Shown here in pieces: positions 13,427-20,932 of a stretch of DNA of 42,127 nt. The translations under genes and the position numbers were made by a program. Each line of letters opens with the position of its first letter. The stretch's first letter is position 1. Under the pieces are notes generated by a model. That model worked only from the letters and a program-made list of their open reading frames with translations, did not search any database and had not been told where the DNA came from. The DNA is taken from positions 1-42,127 of the IMG/VR virus record IMGVR_UViG_3300010403_000034, one strand, 5' to 3'. The DNA is from a virus.

Positions 13427-13882
13427 CTAGCGCGTCCGGTCCTGGGTCACGAGTTCCGACCGGATCTGCATGAGGAGACGGCCCAGGTGGTTCTCCCCCT
13501 GGCCCTGGCACACGCCCCAGAAGCGGTCATGCCAATAATTGCCTTCAATCAGCTCGACCTCCCCGGTGGAGAGCAGGGCCTTGGTCATCGTGGGATACGT
13601 GGTGAACTTCTCACGCACCAGATGGCGCATGATGTCCACTTTGATGCCATCCCACCCGGGCCGCAGCCTGACGCGGCGGCCAAGGCGTTTGGCGGCGCCG
13701 GGCGAGGGGGCCAGGCGTATCTGCTCGCGTGCCGCCAGGTCGAGGGTCTTGGCCGCCTGGAAGGCATGCTCCACAGTCGGATAGCGCACGCTGCGGTAGA
13801 CGACGGGCGTGGCGTGAAAGTTACTGAGGAAGGCCCACTCGCCCGTAAACGAGGTAATGGGCTCGGTGGCGATACAGGTCAT
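13427..13882 (-). CDS. NADAR-family (YbiA-like) N-glycosidase
   Basis: The start is set at ATG 13882 behind AAGGAGT, giving 151 residues, the normal family length. The conserved features of NADAR/DUF1768 are present: EWAFLSNFHATPV, the YPTVEHAFQAAKTLD segment with its EH pair, and the C-terminal WHDRFWGVCQGQGENHLGRLLMQIR. Family members hydrolyse N-glycosidic bonds in riboflavin-pathway intermediates (YbiA) or remove ADP-ribose from modified nucleic acid (NADAR in DarT-type systems). Phage copies are therefore candidates for counter-defence or NAD-related metabolism. The window also encodes an ART-like protein (23936), which could be functionally linked. Confidence 0.9.
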   Translation of the reverse strand: MTCIATEPITSFTGEWAFLSNFHATPVVYRSVRYPTVEHAFQAAKTLDLAAREQIRLAPSPGAAKRLGRRVRLRPGWDGIKVDIMRHLVREKFTTYPTMTKALLSTGEVELIEGNYWHDRFWGVCQGQGENHLGRLLMQIRSELVTQDRTR

Positions 13883-13915
13883 ACGGAGACTCCTTCTGGG
13901 CACAGGGTTGGAGGA

Positions 13916-13935
13916 GGGGCGCGCACGCACGCCCC
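13916..13935. terminator. GC hairpin between the DUF4326 and NADAR genes
   Basis: GGGGCG and CGCCCC flank an 8-nt loop (CGCACGCA), just after the stop of the DUF4326 gene and before the NADAR gene's ribosome-binding site. Confidence 0.45.
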
Positions 13936-13947
13936 CAGACAGGACTC

Positions 13948-14511
13948 CTACGCGGCGCGCACGGCGCAGGCACCGAGGGCCGCCAGGGTCTGCGCGCTGG
14001 CGGCCAGATCACGCTGGCGTTTCGCGGCCTGCGCGCGGCGGGCTTTCCGGGTGGGTGCCTGGGCGGGCGTGGCGCTCGCCGCACGCTGCGTCTCCTGCCA
14101 CTCGGCGTGTGCGGCCTGGGCAAGCTGGGCGGCGCCTGCCTCAGCGACACGGCCAAGGGTGGACGCGTCGTGGTTGGCGTAGACACAGGGATCGATCCAG
14201 CCCTGGCGCACGCCCCACGCCCAGGCGTTCATGATGACGTGGCCGTGGCAGAGTTTCGGGGCACAGGAACAGACGAGCACGCTATCGGCCTTGAGGCTGC
14301 GGAGGGCCTCGATCACGTGCGCCTGGCCTTCCTGGATCTGCGTCCACAGCCAGCGGCGGTACTGGCGCAGGACCACCGCCCGCTCCTTGGGGCTGTCGCC
14401 GCGCCAGGGGAACGGATTGGCCAGCGGGGACGCCGGGCGGTTCTGGGTCGCGCGGCCGATATAGACGGTACGGGACGAGGGACGGGTCTCTTGCATATGG
14501 GCAACGTACAT
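13948..14511 (-). CDS. DUF4326 domain protein (187 aa), first gene of the leftward operon
   Basis: The start is set at ATG 14511; a later ATG within the leader is possible. The N-terminal 100 residues contain RTVYIGRATQNRPASPLANPF, an arginine-rich helix and the end LVCSCAPKLCHGHVI. This is the DUF4326 signature, with its conserved C-x-C-x-P-x-x-CHG metal-like site. The C-terminal third is alanine/arginine-rich and probably disordered or coiled-coil. DUF4326 proteins are common in phages, and their role is unknown. This is the promoter-proximal gene of the long minus-strand operon. Confidence 0.85.
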   Translation of the reverse strand: MYVAHMQETRPSSRTVYIGRATQNRPASPLANPFPWRGDSPKERAVVLRQYRRWLWTQIQEGQAHVIEALRSLKADSVLVCSCAPKLCHGHVIMNAWAWGVRQGWIDPCVYANHDASTLGRVAEAGAAQLAQAAHAEWQETQRAASATPAQAPTRKARRAQAAKRQRDLAASAQTLAALGACAVRAA

Positions 14512-14560
14512 GGTGGAGGTGCTCCCTGGTAGCGGGTTGCGAGGATTGCAGGCCCGGGGC

Positions 14561-14682
14561 CTCGCCCTCCATGGGCGAGACCCGGACACACACGGACACA
14601 CGAATAGGACAGAACGTACGACACGGGATCCGAAAATTTTTTTGTGATCTGGCGCACACCGTCAGCGTCCGGTGTGCGCCAG
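14561..14682 (-). promoter_or_regulatory. Structured leader of the leftward operon: two hairpins
   Basis: Two inverted repeats lie between the putative promoter and the first leftward gene: a perfect 12-bp stem with a 10-nt loop at 14649-14682 (CTGGCGCACACC / GGTGTGCGCCAG) and a 7-bp stem with a 5-nt loop at 14561-14579 (CTCGCCC / GGGCGAG). In the direction of transcription the first is followed by an A-run and then TTTT, so it could act as an attenuator or antitermination site. Confidence 0.45.
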
Positions 14683-14811
14683 GCATCCTGGTTTCTCCTT
14701 CCATACGGGTTGCGCTGGGACATGGGGCACAGGGGAAAGATCGTTGGGTCTGAAGGGAGACAAAGATTGATAGGGCGGTATGAACCGGAGTGACATGCAG
14801 GATATTGCCTC

Positions 14812-14839
14812 ATACTAGCAGAGTTTTTGATGGTCTAAA
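14812..14839 (-). promoter_or_regulatory. Candidate leftward promoter
   Basis: On the minus strand TTTAGA and TAGTAT are 16 bp apart (4 of 6 consensus matches each), about 300 bp upstream of the DUF4326 gene and ahead of its structured leader. The surrounding bases are AT-rich compared with the rest of the window. Confidence 0.3.
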
Positions 14840-14848
14840 ATTGCCCTT

Positions 14849-14960
14849 GCTCTGGTAGCGTGCGAGCAGTGCTCAAGCTTGGCAAGTGCACTGCATGTTC
14901 TCTCGGTCGTGCGCTCTGGTAGCAGGGGAGTAGGCGGCTGTCCTGGCAAGTCAGCGCATG
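14849..14960. repeat. Imperfect direct repeat, about 48 bp, 64-bp spacing
   Basis: Copies at 14849-14897 and 14913-14960 both begin GCTCTGGTAGC, continue through a TGGCAAGT core and end GCATG. Weaker matches continue to the right (GTCTGGTAC near 14982, TCTACTGCCGAGGCTGGCAG near 15062). The pattern resembles degenerate iterons. Confidence 0.5.
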
Positions 14961-15276
14961 GGGCGTCAAGTGGAGCAGTGGGTCTGGTACTTGCATGCAG
15001 TGACTACCTTGGCGGGACATGAAGTCCAGGCCGTCTCGTCCTATGCTTTCCCATACTGCGGTCTACTGCCGAGGCTGGCAGTACCACAACGGGGCTCGTC
15101 ACCCCGTACTATGCGCTGGCTCTCCAGGCAATTGATACCTTCAGCTAGCACTGTCTCCCGACAGGACTTGGGCCTACACTGGTATCCAGAGAGCTATAAG
15201 AAAGAGCGGGTGGGGGAGATTGCCCCCGCGTGCCAGGTGTCCAGCCCGGCTGCGCAACCACAACATATTGAACTAT

Positions 15277-15318
15277 ATTAATTGTACAACTAATCACGGT
15301 ATAAAACATCTTTTTATA
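15277..15318. other. AT-rich island with palindromes (possible unwinding element or operator)
   Basis: An 18-bp near-perfect palindrome, ATTAATTGTACAACTAAT (15277-15294, one mismatched pair), is followed by a 7-bp AT stem TATAAAA / TTTTATA with a 5-nt loop (15300-15318). It sits in about 180 bp of AT-rich DNA, strongly unlike the GC-rich surroundings. This is the sort of site found at replication origins or strong regulated promoters; neither is proven. Confidence 0.4.
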
Positions 15319-16427
15319 TGTTTCTAACCTCTATAAGTGGTTGTATTTATATATGTTACGGCTATTACGACATACCTTAGCAGGCTATCATCCATTAGGA
15401 ACTATTATAATAATTTCTTTGCTGATAGGTCGCTCTGGCATGGCCCTTGCAATCCCCCCACCCTGATAGTCCTCCGAAGATCCCCAAACGGTGGTAGGGG
15501 CTGTGACTGTCTTGGATGCCATCATGGAGGGCGTCTGCCGTGTTGCCCCCCTCCGATACGCTGATCCCCGCGCCATGATGGCGCTACGCGGCGACACGCT
15601 GCGCGGCACCCACGCTGCACTGGGGACCCCCCCTGCGCAGGCTCGTGAGGGATGGCGCGGCGCGTCGTGCAGGGGGCACGACCCCTGCGCTCCCCAGCCA
15701 TAGAAGCCCCTGGGCGGGACGCGAGAAGGGGCGCTACCTTCGTCCTAGTGGGGCTTGAGGGGGGCTGTTGCCATCCCCTCATCTCCCCACTGCCTCCCTG
15801 CTGATGTTCGAGCGTAGCGAGTCGTGTTCCTTCCTCTCAGTGGGGTGCATGGCCGTCCTCGGCCACAGGGGGGCGGATGCCACCCCCTCTCTCCCCAGCG
15901 CCCTACGCCTACGCCGCCCTCCCCCGACGTGAGCCTGCGAACGCGACTACCACGCGACCAGGCCAGACTCTGAAGGCCGCATAGGCCGCTACCTCAGCCC
16001 CGCAGGGTGGGTCTGGGGGCGCCAGCCAGCCCAGGCTGCCTCCAGTACAATAATCACGCGACGGCCGCCCGCTCGCACCGAGCCCCGCGGCCTGCCTCGT
16101 GTGGGTGAATGCGCAGCAGAGGGGGCAGACGTCCCGGCTGCCATCCCTCCTCCTCACTCCCCTCTGAAGCCGCCACTGACTCCCCTCCCGTCGCCAACGA
16201 GCGACACCACTGACGCGCGACGGCGCTACCTTCCACTCCCCCTCCCAGCGAGGACGACCTCCGTCCTTGTGACCACGCCACGCCGCACGACTGACGCCGC
16301 CATCATCCGAGTCCCAGCGTCCACACCACGCCGCCACAGACGCACGCCGCATCTTCAAGTACGCCCCCCACGCCACAACACACGCCAGACACCTCGACGC
16401 ACGCCGTACACCCAGACACACGCCAGA

Positions 16428-16484
16428 CACACGCCAGTGACACACGCCAGTGACACACGCCAGTGACACACGCCAGTGACACAC
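16428..16484. repeat. 13-bp tandem repeat (minisatellite)
   Basis: Four exact copies of GCCAGTGACACAC-type units start at 16433, 16446, 16459 and 16472. They are preceded by degenerate CACGCCAGACAC units from about 16380. The unit length is not a multiple of three, and no gene is supported across it. Confidence 0.85.
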
Positions 16485-16896
16485 ACCGCCCACGCATACG
16501 CATACATCCGCTGTGCACTGCACACGGCGATCATCCCCACACCACCACTGCACGGGACGCAGATGGCACGGTTCTTGTATACGATGGGGCTTGATGTCCT
16601 ATGCGTGCACGACACGCAAGTGAGGCTGTAAGTGGCTGTAAAAGCAATGGGTTATGGCCGATTCCCCCAACCACCCGGAGCATTAACGGTTAAAGGTAGA
16701 CGGTTCCACAAGTGGTTGAAAACGTTACAAGAGGGAAGGGCCTTCTGGTGTATCACAGTGCACGGGAGGTTTCCGCAGCTTTGCAACGAATTTAAGGTTC
16801 TAGGACGCTCCCTATCTGGCCTATGGTTGCACAGGCGCGGGCGGGAGGGGTATGCTGCGGGGGTGCGGGCGCGACTCTGTGCGTGGGGGGCGACGG

Positions 16897-17472
16897 ATGA
16901 CGGACATCTACCAGACGGATCTCACGGCGGGGGCGCCGGACTGGCCGGTGGGGAAGAAGTGGCACTGGCATGAGCAGGTGCTCTATACGTTTCCCGCGCA
17001 GTGGTGGGAGCTGGCGCAGCTCGGGCTCTCCAGCACCCAGTACCGCGTGCTGCTCGCGCTGCTGGCCTGCTGCGATTGGGGCAATCGGTGTCGCGCCACG
17101 TGCGCCTATCTCGGGCGCCGGATCGGGCTGCACCGCAGTACCGTCTCGCGCATCCTCCGCACCTTAGTGGCCCGCCAGCTCTGCTACATCGAGAGCGCCC
17201 CCGGCCAGCGCGATCACGTCGTCGTGCTCTCCCCCGCGCTCGCCTGGAAAGGCCGACCCTGGCATCTGTCCTACGCCCGGGACGCCTTCCTCGCGGCCTG
17301 GCGTCTCCGGGCCCTGGCGTCTGCCAGCGCCACCAGCAGCCAGGCCACCGACGCCCTGGCGTCCCACCCCCGCGTCCGCGTGGGGTCCGAGCCACCCCCC
17401 ACCCGGTCGAGGATTGGGGGGGCCGCCCCATTTCTCCCCCACCCCCCCTTCGAGGAAGTGGGTCCTCTCTGA
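16897..17472 (+). CDS. Winged-helix DNA-binding protein, possible replication initiator or regulator (191 aa)
   Basis: The start is set at ATG 16897. An upstream in-frame start at 16852 adds an arginine/glycine-rich stretch that looks non-coding. Residues about 45-105 form a winged helix: LSSTQYRVLLALLACCDWGN, then the recognition segment LGRRIGLHRSTVSRILRTLVARQL and the strand pair CYIESAPGQRDHVVVL. This resembles plasmid/phage initiators and MarR-like regulators (d-x-x-N-x-x-x-a-T-x-x-x-L-g). The C-terminal 50 residues are serine/proline-rich and disordered. It is the first rightward gene after the 2.4-kb control region. Replication initiation at the adjacent repeats, or control of the packaging operon, are both possible. 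Confidence 0.75.
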   Translation: MTDIYQTDLTAGAPDWPVGKKWHWHEQVLYTFPAQWWELAQLGLSSTQYRVLLALLACCDWGNRCRATCAYLGRRIGLHRSTVSRILRTLVARQLCYIESAPGQRDHVVVLSPALAWKGRPWHLSYARDAFLAAWRLRALASASATSSQATDALASHPRVRVGSEPPPTRSRIGGAAPFLPHPPFEEVGPL

Positions 17473-17499
17473 CTCCCCGGTCCCCCTGCCACAAGTGGG

Positions 17500-17529
17500 T
17501 TCACTCGGTCTGCTAGTGTGTGCTATACT
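17500..17529 (+). promoter_or_regulatory. Candidate rightward sigma70-like promoter of the packaging operon
   Basis: TTCACT (17500-17505) and TATACT (17524-17529) with an 18-bp spacer. It lies between the winged-helix gene and the box/8-nt-spacer array, whose first box begins two bases after the -10 element. The array would therefore form the leader of the transcript leading to the terminase genes. Confidence 0.5.
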
Positions 17530-17530
17530 C

Positions 17531-18355
17531 ACCGCCGTGCCTCTGCGGCGTCCGGTGTAAAGGAGATACCCGATTTGTAAGAGGCGCTGGGAGGATGCGA
17601 GAGGGCCGTGGCAAACGAGGCGCCGTGGTCTACGAGCTTCCCGGGCAGCGTCAGCGTGCCGAGGGCACAAAGGAGTGGCCCATGGTCAATGAGGGGCCGT
17701 GTGCCGCCAGCTTCCCGCACCCCAGGTGTCAGCGGACAGCGGGCCGTCGAAACAGCGCGTCCCGAAACCATGAGCCCGTACCGCTGGTGGCGAGCGTGCC
17801 GTGAACGAGGCGCGTCTCTGGAGCCCGGATGGACAGAGCTCGCCGTCGATCATGCGGCCGTTGTGGGTGAGTTCCCCGTGGAAACCGCGCCGTACCAAAC
17901 GAGCCCGCCGTCTAGGTCGCGCGTCCGGGTGTCATGAGCGGCCTGGTGGAGAGGAGGCCCTGGCGTGGTCAGCGCTTCGGAGCGAGGGAGGCCCGAGCTC
18001 TGAGAGGTCCCCGTTGTCAGAGAGGCGTGCCGTTCCCGCAGTGCTCGCCGGAGCAGGAGAGCTCGACAAGGAAGAGCTTGCCGATGAATAGGAGAGTCCG
18101 GCTCATACGAGCCCCCCGAATCCAGAGAGGTCGCAGTGGTGGAGGGTCCCGAACGCCAAGAGTCCGTCATTGAAGAGCCCCCCGAATCCAGGGAGGCCTG
18201 GCAGGCCGAAGTCCTCCTGCTGCTGCGCGTCCTCGTCGCTGGACAGAAAGAGCTCACCGAGGCACTCGTGCGTCTGGCCGGGCGATCGCAGCTTCCCGAT
18301 TCCCAGCAGCCCGCGGACGTCTCCAAAGAGCTTCCCGGCGAGGAAGAGCCGCTCG
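17531..18355 (+). repeat. Box / 8-nt spacer array, segment A
   Basis: Short GC boxes beginning GAG (or GCG/CAG) and ending CCG are separated by exactly eight variable bases. Examples: GAGATACCCG at 17563, spacer ATTTGTAA; GAGCTTCCCG at 17634, spacer GGCAGCGT; GAGCTCGCCG at 17836, spacer TCGATCAT; GAGTTCCCCG at 17869; GAGCCCCCCG at 18109 and 18175. Box length varies between about 6 and 12, but the spacer stays at eight in nearly every case. The last part runs through the 18136 open frame (GAGCTTCCCG at 18328, spacer GCGAGGAA). Open frames in this segment before 18136 are poor and I do not call genes there. Confidence 0.85.
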
Positions 18356-18447
18356 GGACGTGGATTCTCACCGATCAGCGCGTGCACGGGCTCGAGGCGG
18401 CGATTGAACAGGAACAACGGGTCAGAGGACAGGCGTATGGCGGGTAG
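18136..18447 (+). CDS. Hypothetical acidic, helical protein preceding the small terminase candidate (103 aa)
   Basis: A GTG start at 18136 follows GAGAGG by five bases. The product has an acidic N-terminus (VEGPERQESVIEEPPESRE), a convincing helix (AWQAEVLLLLRVLVAGQKELTEALVRLAG), an ELP/EEP-rich linker and a coiled C-terminus (DQRVHGLEAAIEQEQRVRG). The ends overlap the box array, and ELPE/EEPPE residues come from box sequence. Its stop overlaps the next gene by 11 bp, which supports coupling. It could be a small structural or terminase-associated protein; it is not recognised. Confidence 0.55.
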   Translation: MVEGPERQESVIEEPPESREAWQAEVLLLLRVLVAGQKELTEALVRLAGRSQLPDSQQPADVSKELPGEEEPLGTWILTDQRVHGLEAAIEQEQRVRGQAYGG

Positions 18448-18784
18448 GCAGCAGTACCAGCACGGCGGCATCAGTCAGCACGACCGCACGGCGTTTGCCC
18501 AGGCGGTGCTGGAGGTGCTGGAGGCCCACGGCGATGTGGCCAGTGAGCTGACCTGGCAGCGGCTCTCCAAGGTGATTGCGGAATACTGGCTGGTGTTCCA
18601 GACCGACCAGAGCCCGCTGAGTACCTGGAACATGCTGACCCGGTGCGCGGAAACGGTCCTCCGGATTCGCGCCTTTGGGGCCGGGCGTGGCGCCGGCAGT
18701 GGCGCCGATGCCCTCGAGGAGTTCCGCAGTTTTATGGGGGAGGTGCTCGGCGAGCGGCCCGGCAAGACCGAGCTCCCAGAGTAA
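18437..18784 (+). CDS. Candidate small terminase subunit (115 aa)
   Basis: ATG 18437 follows AGAGGACA. The 115-residue product has an N-terminal basic segment (MAGRQQYQHGG), a mostly helical centre (DRTAFAQAVLEVLEAHGDVASELTWQRLSKVIAEYW) and a C-terminal acidic helix. Position directly ahead of the large terminase gene, size, and an N-terminal helical DNA-binding-like region suggest a small terminase subunit. I cannot match it to a named family, so the call rests on context. The region between it and the large subunit is entirely array plus hairpin. Confidence 0.55.
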   Translation: MAGRQQYQHGGISQHDRTAFAQAVLEVLEAHGDVASELTWQRLSKVIAEYWLVFQTDQSPLSTWNMLTRCAETVLRIRAFGAGRGAGSGADALEEFRSFMGEVLGERPGKTELPE

Positions 18785-18787
18785 GCA

Positions 18788-19135
18788 GAGGCGCCGACTC
18801 AACAGAGCTGCCCGAAAGACCGTAGCGCCGTCCCCACAGCGTTGCCCGAAAGACCGCAGTGCCGGGGTAAAGGAGCTGCCCGAAAGACCGTAGCGCCGAG
18901 TGCCGTGAGATCGCCGTAGGGGGAAGCGCCGGCACATCGAAGCCCCCCATCACCAAGGAGCGCCGGAGGTGAAGAGCCCCCCGCATAAGAAGAGCGCCGG
19001 AGAAGCTGAGCCCCCCGTGAACGAGGAGCGCCGCTTCTCCGGCGCCCCCCGAAGAGATCGAGCGCCGCGCCAGACACGAAGAGCCCCCCGTGAGCGAAGA
19101 GCGCCACCCGACTTGACGAGGCGCCGCGCCGCCCG
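18788..19135 (+). repeat. Box / 8-nt spacer array, segment B, with exact 34-bp period
   Basis: The most regular stretch. Ten-base boxes start at 18805, 18839, 18873 and 18907 (34 bp apart), then 18940, 18974, 19008 and 19042 (33, 34, 34, 34), then 19081. Eight- to nine-base boxes of the GAGCGCCG type fall between them, and every gap is eight bases (for example GAGGTGAA, CATAAGAA, GAGAAGCT, TGAACGAG). The first units use GAGCTGCCCG with the spacer AAAGACCG repeated three times, indicating recent duplication; later ones use GAGCCCCCCG with unrelated spacers. 34 is not a multiple of three and no open frame fits. Confidence 0.92.
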
Positions 19136-19154
19136 TATAACTCCCGCATGACTT

Positions 19155-19184
19155 GAGACCCTGGACTCCCAAGCCCAGGGTCTC
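19155..19184 (+). promoter_or_regulatory. Hairpin abutting the large terminase start codon
   Basis: GAGACCCTGG pairs with CCAGGGTCTC (10-bp perfect stem, 10-nt loop). The stem ends two bases before ATG 19187. The only Shine-Dalgarno-like bases (AGGG) lie inside its 3' arm, so translation of the terminase would need the hairpin to open. It could instead be a terminator separating the array from the gene, but there is no T-tract. Confidence 0.6.
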
Positions 19185-19186
19185 CT

Positions 19187-20899
19187 ATGCCTGCTGCCCA
19201 GACCTACCGCCGTCTCATGGAACGCCTGCCGATCCGCACCCCCGACTTGCGGATCGTCCCCCTCCAGTTCAACGCCGCCCAGGAACGCCTCTTTGATGTG
19301 ATCGCCGACGATCTCGAAGCCTCCGCCCCGATCAGAGTCATCATTCTCAAACCACGCCGCACCGGTATGAGCACGTTCTGCGAAGCGCTCTTGACCGCGG
19401 CCTGCATCCTGAACCCCCAGGTCCGCGCCAAAGTCGTGGCGCATGAGAGTATCGCCACGCAGAATATCTGGGAAATGAGCGAGCTGTTCGTGAATCAGAG
19501 CCCGCTGCGGGCCATCGGCGAGGTGAAGGGCCACCGCATCAACTTTGGCACCTCTCGGCTCGATCTGGCCACTGCAGGATCCCCCAACGCCGCGCGGGGC
19601 TCGGACCTCACCGTGTGCCACCTCTCGGAAGTCTCCGCCTGGAAAGATCCCGAGGCCATGTTGGCGACCTTACAATGTTTGCCCCGCGAGTATGGCCACT
19701 TCAGTATCGCCCTGATTGAATCGACGGCCCGTGGCATGACCGGGCAGGGCGAGCTGTTCTACCAGCACTGGCTCAGGGCCCAGGCCGGCAAGAGCCCGTT
19801 CACGCCGTTTTTTTTCGGCTGGCTCGACTTCCCGCAATACTCCGACCCGCCCTATGACGTTCCGCTCGAGGACCTGGACGCCGATGAGACGGCGCTCTAC
19901 GCCGAGATGGGTGCGACGTGGGGACAACTGCGCTGGCGCCGGCGTATTCTGGCGGCAGACTGTGAGGACGATCCGGAGCTCTTTGCCCAGGAGTACCCGG
20001 CCACGCCCGATGAGGCGTTCATCCAGTCCGGGCTGCCGTTCTTTTCCCGGGCGCAGCTCCTCTGGCTCGATCAGGACATGGAACAGGGCTCGGTCGGCCG
20101 GCTGGAGGAGCGCGGCGGCCGCCTCCGCTTCGTCGAAGACCGCGGCGGCTGGCTCACCATGTGGCGCCGGCCGCGTGACGGACATCAGTATGTGATCGGC
20201 GCCGATAGCTCCATGGGCCTGGAAGCCAGTGGCACGGCGGGCAGTCACTCCAGGTCTGCCGCCGAGGTGCTCGACATGGAGAGCCTCGAGCAAGTCGCCG
20301 AGTACGACGCGTCCAGTGCGCCGCACGTCTTCGCCAGACACCTCGCCATGCTGGGCCGCTTCTACAAAGAGGCGCTGCTCTGTCCCGAGGTGCAAAGTAG
20401 CGGCGGCGGCGGCGGCCGCGAGCTGCTCGTCTACCTCCGCGAGACGCACAACTACTTCCACCTGCACATCTGGAAGCAGCCCGATAGGATCAGGCAGATC
20501 CAGGGCAACCTCTACGGCTACGAAACGAACGCGCGCACGCGGCCACGGATGATCGCCCGCTTGCGCGAGCACATGATGGAGCGCAGCTGTACACTGCACT
20601 CCCGGGCGCTCCTGTCGCAGATCCGCAACTTTGGCGAGAACGACTCCGGACGCCTGGAAGCCCTCGCCGGGCATGACGATTTATTATTTGCATTAATGCT
20701 GGCCATGATTAGCCGCAGCGAAAATTATGTGGCGCTCACCCTGCCCGGCACGCAGAAGGACCCGGTGTATGGCGACGTGCGGCTCACGCAGCTCGGGCTG
20801 GCAAACTGGCCGGATGTCGACGATCTCTACGCGCGGCATCAAGAGATTCTCGCCGCCGAGCAGATGAAGACCCAGGCGGTGGACTTCCTCCGGGCTTGA
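19187..20899 (+). CDS. terL: Terminase large subunit (ATPase and nuclease)
   Basis: A 570-residue DNA-packaging motor. A Walker A-like KPRRTGMST lies at residues 55-63, and Walker B is in LTVCHLSEVSAW at about 141-152 (catalytic acidic residue in the SE pair). IALIESTARG at about 173-182 is the coupling motif. The RNase-H-like nuclease domain has candidate metal ligands in IGADSSMG (about 338), LCPEVQSSG (about 402) and GHDDLLFAL (about 493-501). The protein cuts concatemeric DNA and pumps it into the procapsid through the portal. No Shine-Dalgarno lies free upstream; a hairpin covers it. Confidence 0.95.
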   Translation: MPAAQTYRRLMERLPIRTPDLRIVPLQFNAAQERLFDVIADDLEASAPIRVIILKPRRTGMSTFCEALLTAACILNPQVRAKVVAHESIATQNIWEMSELFVNQSPLRAIGEVKGHRINFGTSRLDLATAGSPNAARGSDLTVCHLSEVSAWKDPEAMLATLQCLPREYGHFSIALIESTARGMTGQGELFYQHWLRAQAGKSPFTPFFFGWLDFPQYSDPPYDVPLEDLDADETALYAEMGATWGQLRWRRRILAADCEDDPELFAQEYPATPDEAFIQSGLPFFSRAQLLWLDQDMEQGSVGRLEERGGRLRFVEDRGGWLTMWRRPRDGHQYVIGADSSMGLEASGTAGSHSRSAAEVLDMESLEQVAEYDASSAPHVFARHLAMLGRFYKEALLCPEVQSSGGGGGRELLVYLRETHNYFHLHIWKQPDRIRQIQGNLYGYETNARTRPRMIARLREHMMERSCTLHSRALLSQIRNFGENDSGRLEALAGHDDLLFALMLAMISRSENYVALTLPGTQKDPVYGDVRLTQLGLANWPDVDDLYARHQEILAAEQMKTQAVDFLRA

Positions 20900-20932
20900 C
20901 GGGTGCACGGCACAGCGTCTACCCTCTAGGGG

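Larger units (their letters stand above)
14512..16896. other. 2.4-kb gene-poor region between the divergent arms (origin/control candidate)
   Basis: No convincing gene is seen. The open frames here lack ribosome-binding sites and have odd composition (for example a cysteine/valine-rich minus-strand frame over the 16430 minisatellite). Contents seen: operon leader hairpins (14561-14682), degenerate direct repeats (14849-14960 and weaker copies to about 15150), an AT-rich island (15255-15430), a 10-bp inverted repeat with a 46-nt loop (GCCATCATGG, 15518-15582), a GCAGGGG/CCCCTGC hairpin (15669-15688) and a 13-bp minisatellite (about 16428-16484). It separates leftward early-type genes from rightward packaging genes, so it is the natural place for replication and transcription control. 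Confidence 0.5.

Noticed and set aside
14958-15281. A 107-codon plus-strand frame in the control region
   Set aside because: It lies across degenerate repeats, lacks a Shine-Dalgarno and has no recognisable composition of a protein domain.
15909-16553. A 214-codon minus-strand open frame rich in cysteine, valine and tryptophan
   Set aside because: It is produced by the 13-bp minisatellite and GC-rich flanks, has no ribosome-binding site and no domain-like segments.
12842-16896. tRNA genes in the gene-poor stretches
   Set aside because: I found no cloverleaf with a GTTCRA-type T-loop, acceptor pairing and CCA context.
17520-18091. Several 60-100 codon plus-strand frames within array segment A
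   Set aside because: They are arginine/serine/proline-rich, fall wholly inside the repeat array, and none has a well-spaced ribosome-binding site; the repeat grammar explains the open frames.
18788-19135. CRISPR array
   Set aside because: Spacing is too short (8-bp spacers), boxes are degenerate and of two alternating lengths, and there are no cas genes.
18788-19135. Tandem loxP-like recombination sites because of the 34-bp period and 8-bp spacers
   Set aside because: Flanking boxes are direct, GC-rich and asymmetric, not 13-bp inverted repeats, and no tyrosine recombinase gene is present.
18732-19172. A minus-strand frame with repeating GGLxxSGAL-like residues
   Set aside because: It is the complement of array segment B; the apparent peptide repeat follows from the GC boxes and there is no start signal.
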